A stretch of 61,494 nucleotides of DNA from an uncultured Alphaproteobacteria bacterium (GCA_949286465.1 CASECI010000011.1:1-61494), one strand, 5' to 3'. Counted from the stretch's first letter, positions 54,362 to 61,494 are shown. Program-made: numbers and translations. The notes: generated from the letters alone by a model not told the origin.

Positions 54362-54814
54362 CTAGATACCCGTTGATCCGAACTTACCCACTCCCCGTTC
54401 TGTTTCATTCACAGAAGAAACCTCTTCTATTTGAGGGTGGATAACAGGGCAAATAACCATTTGTGCGATTCTATCCCCAGGCTGGATAACGAAATCCTCA
54501 TCTCCTGTATTCAACAAAATCGTCATAATTTCTCCACGATATCCCCAATCAACTGTTCCAGGCGTATTGACAACCATAATACCTTTCTTTGCTGCCAGCC
54601 CCGAGCGAGGGCGAATTTGTATCTCGTAATTTGATGTATCTGCTTCCATTTCACATTGGATTCCGTTTGGAATAATAGCTCGTTTCCCTGAAGGAATAAC
54701 GATCGGTTCTTTTATAGCCGCTCTTAAATCCATCCCAGAATCTCCTGGCTTTGCATAAGCTAATCTATTCCACTCTTTTAAATATGTTTCTAAATAACAA
54801 ACTTTTAATTTCAT
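54362..54814 (-). CDS. dut: dUTP diphosphatase
   Basis: The 150-residue trimeric dUTPase has all five motifs: GDSGMDLRA, RSGLAAKKGI, GTVDWGYRGEI, GDRIAQMV and RGVGKFGSTG. It supplies dUMP and prevents uracil in DNA. ATG 54814 (MKLKVCYLETY) has AAGGAG 5 bases before it; the frame is open to 54895 but without a site. It matches the normal length and is head to head with the gene at 54940. Confidence 0.95.
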   Translation of the reverse strand: MKLKVCYLETYLKEWNRLAYAKPGDSGMDLRAAIKEPIVIPSGKRAIIPNGIQCEMEADTSNYEIQIRPRSGLAAKKGIMVVNTPGTVDWGYRGEIMTILLNTGDEDFVIQPGDRIAQMVICPVIHPQIEEVSSVNETERGVGKFGSTGI

Positions 54815-54939
54815 ATTATCTCCTTTTTGTTTGATTTTAACCAAAAAGCCACCCAAAAGCAAGCCATTCAAGCATAAACTTGATTTTTTCAACAAATTTG
54901 TATATATTTATCTTCCCTTTTTATTTTAGGAGATTTAAA

Positions 54940-55404
54940 ATGACAAAAAATCTTTCCAGTTTCTTTCGTGAGGAAGAGTATTCTGGAAAAAAATATCTCA
55001 GCTGTGCAATTGAATTACCAATCCTATTTACTCAGCTGACCAATGCAGGCCTTGCCGAAGTGAAGTATCAATCATTCGACACAAAAGACCCCCTGACAAT
55101 TATTCAGCTAAAAGAAGATATTCTATTACCAATCCCTCTGCGTAGAGATGAAAATAAGAGCGTCTTTGAAAAAGGTGTCTATTTGTCTTTACACCCAAAG
55201 AAAGATGGCTCTTATGGATTTTCTTATTTTTATGAAGATGTTTATCAATTGTGGCTCGCTGATAAATTGTTATCTCAAAACATACAAAAAGAACTCCAAC
55301 AAATTACGCAAAAAAATATCGAACCCCCTAAAAAAATATCCAAATATAGTTCTCGCGTTAAATCTTTTTGTCGTTGGATAAATGTTTTTACGCATAGCAG
55401 ATAA
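54940..55404 (+). CDS. Hypothetical protein, 154 aa
   Basis: The protein begins MTKNLSSFFREEEYSGKKYL and is mostly beta-like to residue 105, then basic-helical (SRVKSFCRWINVFTHS). It has no signal or membrane segment. ATG 54940 has TAGGAG about 8 bases upstream; the frame is open to 54880 but that part would overlap the divergent dut region. I do not recognise a family. It is followed after about 85 bases by another unknown gene. Confidence 0.6.
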   Translation: MTKNLSSFFREEEYSGKKYLSCAIELPILFTQLTNAGLAEVKYQSFDTKDPLTIIQLKEDILLPIPLRRDENKSVFEKGVYLSLHPKKDGSYGFSYFYEDVYQLWLADKLLSQNIQKELQQITQKNIEPPKKISKYSSRVKSFCRWINVFTHSR

Positions 55405-55460
55405 TTTTGTACAAAATTCTATACAAAACTATTTACTTTGATTAAAAAATCTGGTATGAT
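55403..55460 (+). promoter_or_regulatory. Palindrome AATTTTGTACAAAATT plus promoter TTTACT-N17-TATGAT
   Basis: A perfect 16-base palindrome lies at 55403-55418. TTTACT (55432-55437) and TATGAT (55455-55460) are 17 bases apart and serve the gene at 55491. The palindrome is placed 13 bases before the -35 element and could be an operator. It overlaps the stop of the previous gene. Symmetry is seen; the binder is unknown. Confidence 0.5.
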
Positions 55461-55490
55461 ACTCTTATCATCAATTTTAAGGGAAATATT

Positions 55491-56246
55491 ATGAGCACAA
55501 AATTTCTTTCTGCCAAAAAAAATTATATTCATAAAAGTATAAATAATGTTGAACATATCATGCTTCTTCATGACAATAACATTGGTCTAATTGATGCAAT
55601 AAAAGAAGTCAGCAATGCCAATGAAATTTTAAAAGCTGGAAGTTTACCTCGTTTACCTAAAAGAATCATTCGTGTCCAGAAAGCCATCTCTTTTAAAACA
55701 CGGGGGACATTAATTACTGCACAACCTGGTGACTACATTGCTGCTTACAAACGTGCAAATGATACGTCTGGCGATTATTATATTGCTAAAATTCCCCCTC
55801 AAGTTGTTGCTATGGCTTTGATGCGATATACAAATTTGATGAAAAAATCTACTGAAAAAGAAAAGAATCATTTATTCGACTTACCGACAAGCCCCATTTT
55901 AGAAACAACCTTTTACGGTGTTATACACATGGGTAATGCCGATATTTTATATGACAATATGAATGGAAAAACAGCTCTGAAAAAAATTATTCGCGTCTAT
56001 AAAGAGACTCCTATACGAACCTGTGCAACAGATAACACACAAAAATCTTACACACAGAAAATTCGGCCCGGCCAAATTTTAGCCCTTATCCAAAACCAAC
56101 GTGGAGGATATAATTTAGGTTTTATTTTGCCTGAAGATTTAACTTCTATTAAAGCTTACTATAGACATCAAGAACGTTTATTAGAAAAACAAAATCTGTT
56201 AAAACGCCTTATTTCAGCTTCTCAAAGACAAAGAAGCGCAAGTTAA
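55491..56246 (+). CDS. Unknown protein with an internally duplicated module (251 aa)
   Basis: Two halves share a motif. The first reads RIIRVQKAISFKTRGTLITAQPGDYIAAYK and continues DYYIAKIPPQVV. The second reads KIIRVYKETPIRT, then KIRPGQILALIQNQRGGYNLGFILPEDL. Thus each unit has xIIRVxK, a Thr, xPGxxxA and a final GxYxxxxIxP. The N-terminal 50 residues are helical. There is no signal or membrane segment. I do not recognise a family; the repeat suggests a small beta-barrel-like domain used twice. A near-consensus promoter precedes it. Confidence 0.65.
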   Translation: MSTKFLSAKKNYIHKSINNVEHIMLLHDNNIGLIDAIKEVSNANEILKAGSLPRLPKRIIRVQKAISFKTRGTLITAQPGDYIAAYKRANDTSGDYYIAKIPPQVVAMALMRYTNLMKKSTEKEKNHLFDLPTSPILETTFYGVIHMGNADILYDNMNGKTALKKIIRVYKETPIRTCATDNTQKSYTQKIRPGQILALIQNQRGGYNLGFILPEDLTSIKAYYRHQERLLEKQNLLKRLISASQRQRSAS

Positions 56247-56268
56247 TGCATTATTTTTCAAAAAAGAC

Positions 56269-56296
56269 TTTACTTTTTAAAAAAAATGCGTATGTT
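56269..56296 (+). promoter_or_regulatory. Promoter for tRNA-Leu
   Basis: TTTACT (56269-56274) and TATGTT (56291-56296) are 16 bases apart; the tRNA starts about 25 bases later. Confidence 0.55.
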
Positions 56297-56321
56297 ATGA
56301 GGTAAAGGCTACTAGCTTCAT

Positions 56322-56410
56322 GCGGATATGGCGGAACTGGTAGACGCAACAGACTTAAAATCTGTTGGGACTTTGCTCCCGTGCCGGTTCGATTCCGGCT
56401 TTCCGCACCA
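56322..56410 (+). tRNA. tRNA-Leu (TAA)
   Basis: An 89-base class II tRNA with acceptor GCGGATA / TTTCCGC, anticodon stem ACAGA / TCTGT with loop CTTAAAA giving anticodon TAA, a long variable arm (GGGACTTTGCTCCC), T-loop TTCGATT and encoded CCA. Position 6-67 of the acceptor is a T-T mismatch. It reads UUA/UUG. It has a promoter and a terminator of its own. Confidence 0.9.
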
Positions 56411-56411
56411 T

Positions 56412-56442
56412 AAAAAAACCTGTTCTAAAAACAGGTTTTTTT
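56412..56442 (+). terminator. Terminator after tRNA-Leu
   Basis: AAAAAAACCTGT / ACAGGTTTTTTT hairpin with a seven-base loop immediately after the CCA end. Confidence 0.85.
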
Positions 56443-56516
56443 ATTTTATAAAATTCTTTTTTTTCTCACAATAAAATCCCATCTATCACAGATTATTAAG
56501 AAGATTAAAATAATTC

Positions 56517-56547
56517 TTGACTTAGAGTAAACTCTAAAATGTATCCT
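56517..56547 (+). promoter_or_regulatory. MerR-type promoter with 19-bp spacer and dyad
   Basis: TTGACT (56517-56522) and TATCCT (56542-56547) are 19 bases apart, and the spacer region carries the perfect dyad TTAGAGT-AA-ACTCTAA (56522-56537). Overlong spacers with such a dyad are the hallmark of MerR-family activation; this sequence closely resembles NmlR/AdhR-type sites. The regulator is not in the window. It should control the hydrolase at 56582. Confidence 0.7.
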
Positions 56548-56581
56548 TTAAAAGATGCTTTATAAAACACAGGAGGACATT

Positions 56582-57601
56582 ATGAAATTAATTTTATTTT
56601 TGATCCCTTTACTCTTGATATCATTTGTTATCATGACTTATTGTTGTACACATTCTTGGGACAAAACCTTTCCAAAAAGCAATAAAGTCATTGTAAAAAA
56701 AATTTCTTTTCCGAATAGATATGGTATTCAGTTAACAGGTGATTTATATATCCCTAGAAATAAACTGGACAGTAAATTACCTGCCATAGCTATCAGTGGG
56801 CCATTTGGAGCAGTCAAAGAACAAGCTTCTGGGTTATATGCACAGACCCTTGCTGAACAAGGTTTTATTACATTAGCTTTTGATCCTTCTTATACAGGAG
56901 AAAGTAGCGGAACACCAAGACATGTAGCATCACCAGATATTAACACTGAAGACTTTAGCGCTGCGGTAGATTATCTCATCACCCTACCTGAAGTCGATTC
57001 GAATAAAATAGGCATTCTTGGTATTTGCGGCTTTGGTGGATTTGCGTTGAATGCTGCTGCTAATGATCCAAGAATTAAAGCAACTGTAACTGCGACAATG
57101 TATGATATGAGCCGTGTCAATGCGAATGGATATTTTGACAGTCTTACTCAAGACAAAAGATACCTGTTGAGAGAAGAATTAAATAATCAAAGAACAGAAG
57201 ATTTTAAAAACAAAAAATATGCGATTGCTCAAGGTCTTCCCGACAAATTGACCGGCGAAGAGCCTCAATTTGTAAAAGATTATTTTGGATACTATAAAAC
57301 GAAAAGAGGATATCATAAAAGATCCATTAACTCGACAAGTGGATGGAATAAAACATCTGCTCTATCATTTATCAATATGCCGATTTTATCTTATATTTCA
57401 GAAATAAGGTCACCAGTATTACTCATCCATGGCGAAAAAGCTCACAGCCGCTACTTTAGCGAAGATGCATATAAGAAGTTAACTGGAAAAAATAAAGAAC
57501 TTCTTATTATCCCTGAAGCAAATCATGTAGACCTTTATGATAACTTCAATAAGATTCCCTTCAAAAAAATCGTTGATTTTTACTCTACGAATCTCAAATA
57601 A
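56582..57601 (+). CDS. Alpha/beta hydrolase of the dienelactone/CocE-like type, Cys nucleophile
   Basis: The 339 residues start with one N-terminal helix (LILFLIPLLLISFVIMTYCC), a signal anchor. The hydrolase core has FPNRYGIQLTGDLYIP, then IGILGICGFGGFALNAAAND, where the nucleophile elbow carries Cys (GICGFGG), and the late His is in PEANHVDLYD. GICxxGG with Cys resembles known uncharacterised esterases and dienelactone hydrolase. ATG 56582 has AGGAGG. The upstream MerR-type promoter suggests stress or aldehyde induction. The substrate is unknown. Confidence 0.85.
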   Translation: MKLILFLIPLLLISFVIMTYCCTHSWDKTFPKSNKVIVKKISFPNRYGIQLTGDLYIPRNKLDSKLPAIAISGPFGAVKEQASGLYAQTLAEQGFITLAFDPSYTGESSGTPRHVASPDINTEDFSAAVDYLITLPEVDSNKIGILGICGFGGFALNAAANDPRIKATVTATMYDMSRVNANGYFDSLTQDKRYLLREELNNQRTEDFKNKKYAIAQGLPDKLTGEEPQFVKDYFGYYKTKRGYHKRSINSTSGWNKTSALSFINMPILSYISEIRSPVLLIHGEKAHSRYFSEDAYKKLTGKNKELLIIPEANHVDLYDNFNKIPFKKIVDFYSTNLK

Positions 57602-57607
57602 AAATAT

Positions 57608-57636
57608 AAAGGCAAAGTATCTACTTTGCCTTTTTT
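57608..57636. terminator. Terminator between the hydrolase and the gene at 57621
   Basis: AAAGGCAAAGTA / TACTTTGCCTTT stem with a 2-base centre and T run; it overlaps the end of the convergent gene on the minus strand. Confidence 0.8.
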
Positions 57637-58190
57637 AATGTTAAATAAATAATTCCTCTTTTTGCTAGATGTGTTAATCCGTCTCGTTTATAGGGCTTTA
57701 ATGTTAAATCTTTAACTTCAAACGTCGTTTCAATTTTATCCCAAAATTTTAAAATATGAGTATTTTTAGTAATAATACGAGGTACATTCCAATGATCTCC
57801 CTCGACAAAATTATGATATCTCATAATACAAGCTTGACGCGGTTGATTAAAGAAAACTTCTACTTCCTCTAATAAAGGCGCTATTTTTATTTTCTTTCGA
57901 TAAAAAGGATATGAATATTGTAAATCATATCCATAGTACTTACGCAAGTACACAGAGGCCTCTTTTAATAAATTATCCATTAGAGGATAATCTGTACCAG
58001 ATGTTAGAACTGTCATAAAATAATCTTTCTCATATAAATAGGTCATAAGATGTTGATAAAAATGACACCCCCGTTCATAACTAAACCGGATATTCTCGTC
58101 ATTTAACAATAATCTAGAGGCATTAATAATAGCATAAACAGCACAGAAAAAATCAATCGTCCCTTGATGATAAGCTTGCATAACTTGCAT
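57621..58190 (-). CDS. Putative papain-fold (C39-like) cysteine peptidase
   Basis: The 189 residues include YHQGTIDFFCAVYAIINA near the N-terminus, fitting the Q-x6-C pattern of papain-like peptidases, and VEGDHWNVPRI at about residue 135, fitting the His-Trp of the C39-like active site. No signal peptide is seen. The Cys and His are present; the third residue and the substrate are not identified. ATG 58190 has GGAG 6 bases before it. It could be a stand-alone protease or a non-enzymatic relative. Its neighbour at 58254 is on the same strand. Confidence 0.45.
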   Translation of the reverse strand: MQVMQAYHQGTIDFFCAVYAIINASRLLLNDENIRFSYERGCHFYQHLMTYLYEKDYFMTVLTSGTDYPLMDNLLKEASVYLRKYYGYDLQYSYPFYRKKIKIAPLLEEVEVFFNQPRQACIMRYHNFVEGDHWNVPRIITKNTHILKFWDKIETTFEVKDLTLKPYKRDGLTHLAKRGIIYLTLKKAK

Positions 58191-58253
58191 CATATTCTCC
58201 AATAAAAGAAATTTAACAAATATGCTACTTACGCAATAAGAAGTAGCGAACAG

Positions 58254-58517
58254 TTAATAGAATAAAATGCAACGTCGCTCGAGACATTCTAGTAATGTTT
58301 TACATTTCCAGAAAAGAAATGTAAAGCCCGTTTTATGCAGCTGATCCACACTTAACGGCATTACTAAAAAATCTCCTAAAAAAGGGCATGGCTTTAAGAT
58401 TTCTCTTTGAATACACTTTACTTTCATTAAACGCAAATAAGAAAAATATCCAAATTTTTTTTGAAAATTTGGACAGAGACGCATTAAATAAAAGTATTGT
58501 ACAAACTTAAAACCCAT
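58254..58517 (-). CDS. Small hypothetical protein, 87 aa
   Basis: The protein starts MGFKFVQYFYLMRLCPNFQK and holds six Cys (CPNF, KCIQ, PCPF, KCKT, ECLE, RCIL) in an aromatic, basic setting. ATG 58517 has AAGGA about 8 bases before it. It lies 63 bases before the peptidase-like gene on the same strand and may share its transcript. No family recognised. Small size and composition leave some doubt. Confidence 0.4.
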   Translation of the reverse strand: MGFKFVQYFYLMRLCPNFQKKFGYFSYLRLMKVKCIQREILKPCPFLGDFLVMPLSVDQLHKTGFTFLFWKCKTLLECLERRCILFY

Positions 58518-58590
58518 TAATACAAATCCTTTATTTCCTATCAATGGGTCGAAATAATATCATAAAAACATAAGAAAATCAACAGGTAAA

Positions 58591-58618
58591 TAAAAAGGCC
58601 CCGATTAAGAGGCCTTCT
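58591..58618 (-). terminator. Terminator after the FadL-like gene
   Basis: On the minus strand AAGGCCTC pairs with GGGGCCTT and is followed by a T run, right after the stop at 58625. Confidence 0.75.
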
Positions 58619-58624
58619 CATAAA

Positions 58625-59896
58625 TTAAAATACATACTGAACCTGCATGCCTACGAGATTGGCCTGCATATTGTACTTTGCATCTAATGTAGACCCTGAA
58701 GCATAATTATATGTTTTAGAGGATTTAACAAACATATGAGAGTAAGCTAAATCAATTTGTAAATTTTCATACGTATAGCTGACTCCGACTGATGTCCACC
58801 ACCTATTATTATCTGGGATACGAGCGGTACGATACTGAGCATCTTTGACTGGAGATTCATCGAATGCAATTCCTGTTCTAAAGGTCCAGTTATCATTATG
58901 ATAATAATCTAGTCCTACACCTAACATCCAAACATTTTCCCATTTTTCTGGAGTGGAGCTGACACCGTCTTGCATATTAGGTGAATAAATATCTAATGTG
59001 TCGAAACGACTCCAACGAGTCCATTTCGCAGAAGCGGAAAGACCGATTTTATCAATTCGATGATAAGCGGACAATAAAACATATTCTGGCAATGTTATCT
59101 TAGCTCGTCCAACGTAAGAACCATTTTGGAAAGGTAAATTCATCCCTGGAATATTTGGCATATTAGAACCAGAAACTGTTTGTTTTCCTTTTAAATGGTG
59201 AGAGACTTTAGATCTATATGACACGCCAAAACGAGTATCTTCATTAGGTTTGTACATGAAGCCAAGAGTATATCCATAAGACCAATCATCGCCTTCTACT
59301 TTGTTATAACCGCCTAGAGGCAATCCACTTGCTGTTTGAGGTAAATCATTTGTTAATTTTGCATCTGCACGCTCAGCGAAGACAGAACCTCCCACTGTAA
59401 ATTGCTCTGTAACTTTATACGAAAGCGCCGGCGCCACATCCATTACCCCAATATAAGATTTCAAAGCATGGGTTCGACCGAACCAATTTTCATTATAAAT
59501 CGTTGATAACCCGTATGGCGCATAAACACCTAACCCAAAATTCATCTTATCATTGATTTGTCCTTGAGCAAAGAAATGAGGAATCCAACTTCTTAAAGAA
59601 ATATCACCTTCTTCGCCTTGATGGATACCTCCATTTATCGTTTCACCAGCCACATCAGCCTTAATCATGACTAGCGTCATACCAGCTTGCATACCGTTTT
59701 GTCGTAAACTCATACCTGCAGGATTAAACGCAATAGCAGAAAAATCATCTCCGACTACACCCGCACCATTAAAAGCACGGCCTAAGTTAGTAATACTGTA
59801 CTCTGATAGTTGAAAGCCCGCTGAAAAAGCTTGCGTAGACAAACTTAAAAAAGCAAAGCCAAAGAAAGTTTTCTTTATTAAACTTTTATTTAACAT
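58625..59896 (-). CDS. FadL/OmpP1/TodX-type outer-membrane porin
   Basis: The 423-residue outer-membrane protein has a signal peptide ending QAFSAG, then the FadL hatch start FQLSEYSITNLGRAFNGAG and NPAGMSLRQNG. Later beta-strands include LSYKVTEQFTVGGSVFAERA and WMLGVGLDYYHNDNWTFRTG. It ends in an aromatic strand (VGMQVQYVF) for BAM recognition. It takes up long-chain fatty acids or other hydrophobic compounds. ATG 59896 (MLNKSLIKK) has GAGG about 6 bases upstream; the frame is open to 59956. Confidence 0.92.
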   Translation of the reverse strand: MLNKSLIKKTFFGFAFLSLSTQAFSAGFQLSEYSITNLGRAFNGAGVVGDDFSAIAFNPAGMSLRQNGMQAGMTLVMIKADVAGETINGGIHQGEEGDISLRSWIPHFFAQGQINDKMNFGLGVYAPYGLSTIYNENWFGRTHALKSYIGVMDVAPALSYKVTEQFTVGGSVFAERADAKLTNDLPQTASGLPLGGYNKVEGDDWSYGYTLGFMYKPNEDTRFGVSYRSKVSHHLKGKQTVSGSNMPNIPGMNLPFQNGSYVGRAKITLPEYVLLSAYHRIDKIGLSASAKWTRWSRFDTLDIYSPNMQDGVSSTPEKWENVWMLGVGLDYYHNDNWTFRTGIAFDESPVKDAQYRTARIPDNNRWWTSVGVSYTYENLQIDLAYSHMFVKSSKTYNYASGSTLDAKYNMQANLVGMQVQYVF

Positions 59897-60086
59897 AATC
59901 ATCCTCATATATAAAAAAAGACACACATTTATATGTAATCTTCTTTTAAAAATCAACTTTCAATGTCCATTTTAAGCAATTTGTCATAATAGTGTCTTAA
60001 TTCGAAAAAAATACAAAAAGAGCCTTGATTCTTTTTTTAATCTATGCAAGATATATTCTGCTAAACATTTTATAAGGAGAAAAAAA

Positions 60087-61004
60087 ATGGCTCAAAAGAA
60101 ATTAACGAAGAAACCGAATACTTCAGTTCCTGCTCCAGAGAAAAAAGCAGACTGTGGATGCGGTCGCGGAGATAAATGTACTTGCGGATGTGATTGTGGC
60201 GACCAATGTACCTGCGGAGGTGCTCATGAAGGAGAAGCCAATTTCGTCCGTTTTATATCATCCATTATTATTGCCGTTGCTGTTATAGCTTCCCCATTAA
60301 TTTATGGAGCAGTTTATAATTGCAATAAAGGAACCTCATCAACAAAAACAGAAACAGGTTCTCATGATAAAGCAATCAGAGAGTTTGTAAAAAACAATCC
60401 TCAATTAATTATTGAAAGTGTTGATAATTACTATAAAAAGCAACAAGCCGCCCAAAAAGCAGCACAACCTAAAGTCGCTGACAAGGCAATGATTAAAGAG
60501 ATCTTGGAAGATAAAACAAACACCGTATTAGGTAATCCTAAAGGGAAATTTGTCATCATTGAATTCTTTGATTATAACTGCGGCTACTGCAAAATGATGA
60601 ATAAGCAATTAGCAGAAGCAATTAAAAAGAGTAAAAATATTCGTTGGGTTTTAATTGATACTCCAATTTTTGGTGAAAAGTCAGAAATTATTTCTCGTTA
60701 CGCTTATGCTGCGAACAAACAAGGAAAATTTGCGAAATTCCACGAAGAAATCGGAGCATCAACAAAGTTAGATGAAGAAGGTTTAATTGCGATTGGTAAA
60801 AAAGTCGGCTTAGACACAGAAAAATTAAAGAAAGATGCTAATTCAGAAGAAATTAAGAAAAAATTAGCTGACAATCGTAAATACACTCAAAAATTAGGTA
60901 TGGGTGGCGTTCCTATGTTCATTATTGATGGAGACATCCAAGGTGGTGCTTTCCCTCCAGAACAAATGGAAAAATACATTAAAGAAGCAAATGAAATGAA
61001 ATAA
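60087..61004 (+). CDS. DsbA-family thiol oxidoreductase with cytoplasmic Cys-rich tail
   Basis: The 305 residues start with 52 cytoplasmic residues carrying eight Cys at 23, 25, 31, 33, 35, 37, 41 and 43 (CGCGRGDKCTCGCDCGDQC), a metallothionein-like cluster. One helix (53-77) follows, then a periplasmic DsbA/Com1-like domain with the active site NCGYCKMM (Cys165, Cys168) and cis-Pro GGVPMFIIDG. It would make or isomerise disulfides outside while the tail could bind metal inside. ATG has AAGGAG. It is flanked by its own terminator. Confidence 0.88.
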   Translation: MAQKKLTKKPNTSVPAPEKKADCGCGRGDKCTCGCDCGDQCTCGGAHEGEANFVRFISSIIIAVAVIASPLIYGAVYNCNKGTSSTKTETGSHDKAIREFVKNNPQLIIESVDNYYKKQQAAQKAAQPKVADKAMIKEILEDKTNTVLGNPKGKFVIIEFFDYNCGYCKMMNKQLAEAIKKSKNIRWVLIDTPIFGEKSEIISRYAYAANKQGKFAKFHEEIGASTKLDEEGLIAIGKKVGLDTEKLKKDANSEEIKKKLADNRKYTQKLGMGGVPMFIIDGDIQGGAFPPEQMEKYIKEANEMK

Positions 61005-61028
61005 ACTTTCTTAATATACTTCTTAATT

Positions 61029-61060
61029 AAAATCCCCACATTAAAGTGGGGATTTTTTTA
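61029..61060 (+). terminator. Terminator after the DsbA-like gene
   Basis: AAAATCCCCAC / GTGGGGATTTT stem with a six-base loop and T run, just after the stop. Confidence 0.85.
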
Positions 61061-61122
61061 TTGCATTGTTAAACAATAAGAAATAATCTATGCATAATTA
61101 GAGATAATATAAGAGGGAAAGA

Positions 61123-61494
61123 ATGAAACGCATATCAAACAAGCAAAAGGGTCGTAGTATGCTAGAGATGCTCGCAGTACTATCAATCATAGGCGTATTA
61201 AGTATTACGGCGTTAGTAGGTTTTACCTATGCGATGAATAAGAACCGAGCAAATACGACAATATACGATGTGATGCTGCGCGGGACGAATGTTCCGATGA
61301 TAGATGAGAACTATTACAGTAAGCCCTCAGGGTATGAGTTTCATTTTGCGGGCTTAGGGGATGGAACATACTATTCCATGTCGACGAAGAAGGATAGCGG
61401 TCGTTCATATTATGTAGAGGCGACTGGGGTCAGCTATCGCGTATGTGAACTCATCTTAAAGATGGAGCCGATGGACATAGACCAGATAGTAGTG
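61123..61494 (+). CDS. Pilin-like protein with RSM-type prepilin leader (partial)
   Basis: The 124 codons present begin MKRISNKQKG, then RSMLEMLAVLSIIG; the gene leaves the right edge. Cut after Gly10 and Glu15 at mature +5 match type IV pilins. The polar domain holds YYSKPSGYEFHFAGLGDGTYY. Its DNA for the hydrophobic helix is almost identical to the partial gene at 1-239, but downstream they differ. G+C here is higher than in the surroundings. The start has AGAGGGAAAG upstream. The full domain and partner genes lie outside. Confidence 0.78.
   Translation, partial: MKRISNKQKGRSMLEMLAVLSIIGVLSITALVGFTYAMNKNRANTTIYDVMLRGTNVPMIDENYYSKPSGYEFHFAGLGDGTYYSMSTKKDSGRSYYVEATGVSYRVCELILKMEPMDIDQIVV
61195..61238 (+). 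repeat. 44-bp repeat, inverted copy of 124-167
   Basis: This matches 124-167 (read on the minus strand) at 43 of 44 bases and encodes the pilin hydrophobic helix. See that entry. Confidence 0.85.

Noticed and set aside
1..61494. CRISPR array, insertion sequence or prophage
   Set aside because: No regularly spaced direct repeats, transposase, integrase or phage structural genes were seen in the window.

Overview
The window is AT-rich, gene-dense bacterial DNA. It looks like a Gram-negative alphaproteobacterium. Supporting genes are a Lol lipoprotein-sorting pair, a FadL-type porin, AsmA, a DnaJ-like protein and a ribbon-helix-helix protein of types common in Alphaproteobacteria, TcdA, YqaA, HolC, and an elongator tRNA-Met that closely resembles alphaproteobacterial ones. 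Proteins with prepilin leaders of the form G|RSMxEML and Cys-rich secreted modules recall, from memory, uncultured gut alphaproteobacteria of the RF32 type; this lineage is inferred. I see no insertion sequence, prophage, CRISPR array, rRNA or replication origin. No stretch over 300 bases lacks a gene.

Layout. 1-239 is the start of a pilin-like gene running off the left edge. 410-10885 holds an orphan gene, dnaE, a lolC / Cys-rich / lolD cluster, uvrD, and tatD-tcdA. 10961-16600 (+) holds trkH, a small gene and a large AsmA protein. 16661-23014 (-) runs mtaB, ftsY, a membrane-HEAT protein, a cyclic-nucleotide-binding-type protein and a periplasmic prolyl isomerase. anmK follows on the + strand. 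24213-28963 (-) is a tight five-gene operon: an NERD-like membrane protein, a VirD4/TraG coupling ATPase, a possible HNH nuclease, a SUKH-like (immunity-type) protein and a small membrane protein. No other type IV secretion gene is present.

29131-32380 has an RHH regulator with its own promoter and operator-like repeats, a J-domain protein, and a 755-residue pilin-leader protein with about eight Cys-rich repeats. 32492-40774 is housekeeping (rpmB, yqaA, a glycine-zipper lipoprotein, parC, a cold-shock gene with a pairing-prone leader, thyX, htrA, holC) interrupted by two tandem Cys-rich paralogs of unknown function. 40771-50000 mixes small regulators and stress genes: ankyrin protein, hydrolase, TRL lipoprotein beside a tRNA, tandem winged-helix regulator, thioredoxin-like lipoprotein, SIMPL protein, Fur/PerR-rubrerythrin, mutT, MATE pump, and a CDGSH protein. 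50121-61494 carries proS (long form), ettA, a MORN protein, dut, unknown genes, a MerR-type promoter before a hydrolase, fadL, a DsbA-like protein with a Cys-rich cytoplasmic tail, and the start of another pilin-like gene.

Themes: envelope assembly (LolCD, AsmA, PPIase, HtrA, DsbA-like, FadL), DNA replication and repair (DnaE, HolC, UvrD, ParC, ThyX, Dut, MutT), tRNA decoding at A37 (MtaB, TcdA), and oxidative or metal stress (Fur/PerR, rubrerythrin, CDGSH, MerR site). The most unusual parts are the coupling-protein operon with a predicted nuclease/immunity pair, and the RSM-leader pilin-like Cys-rich proteins.
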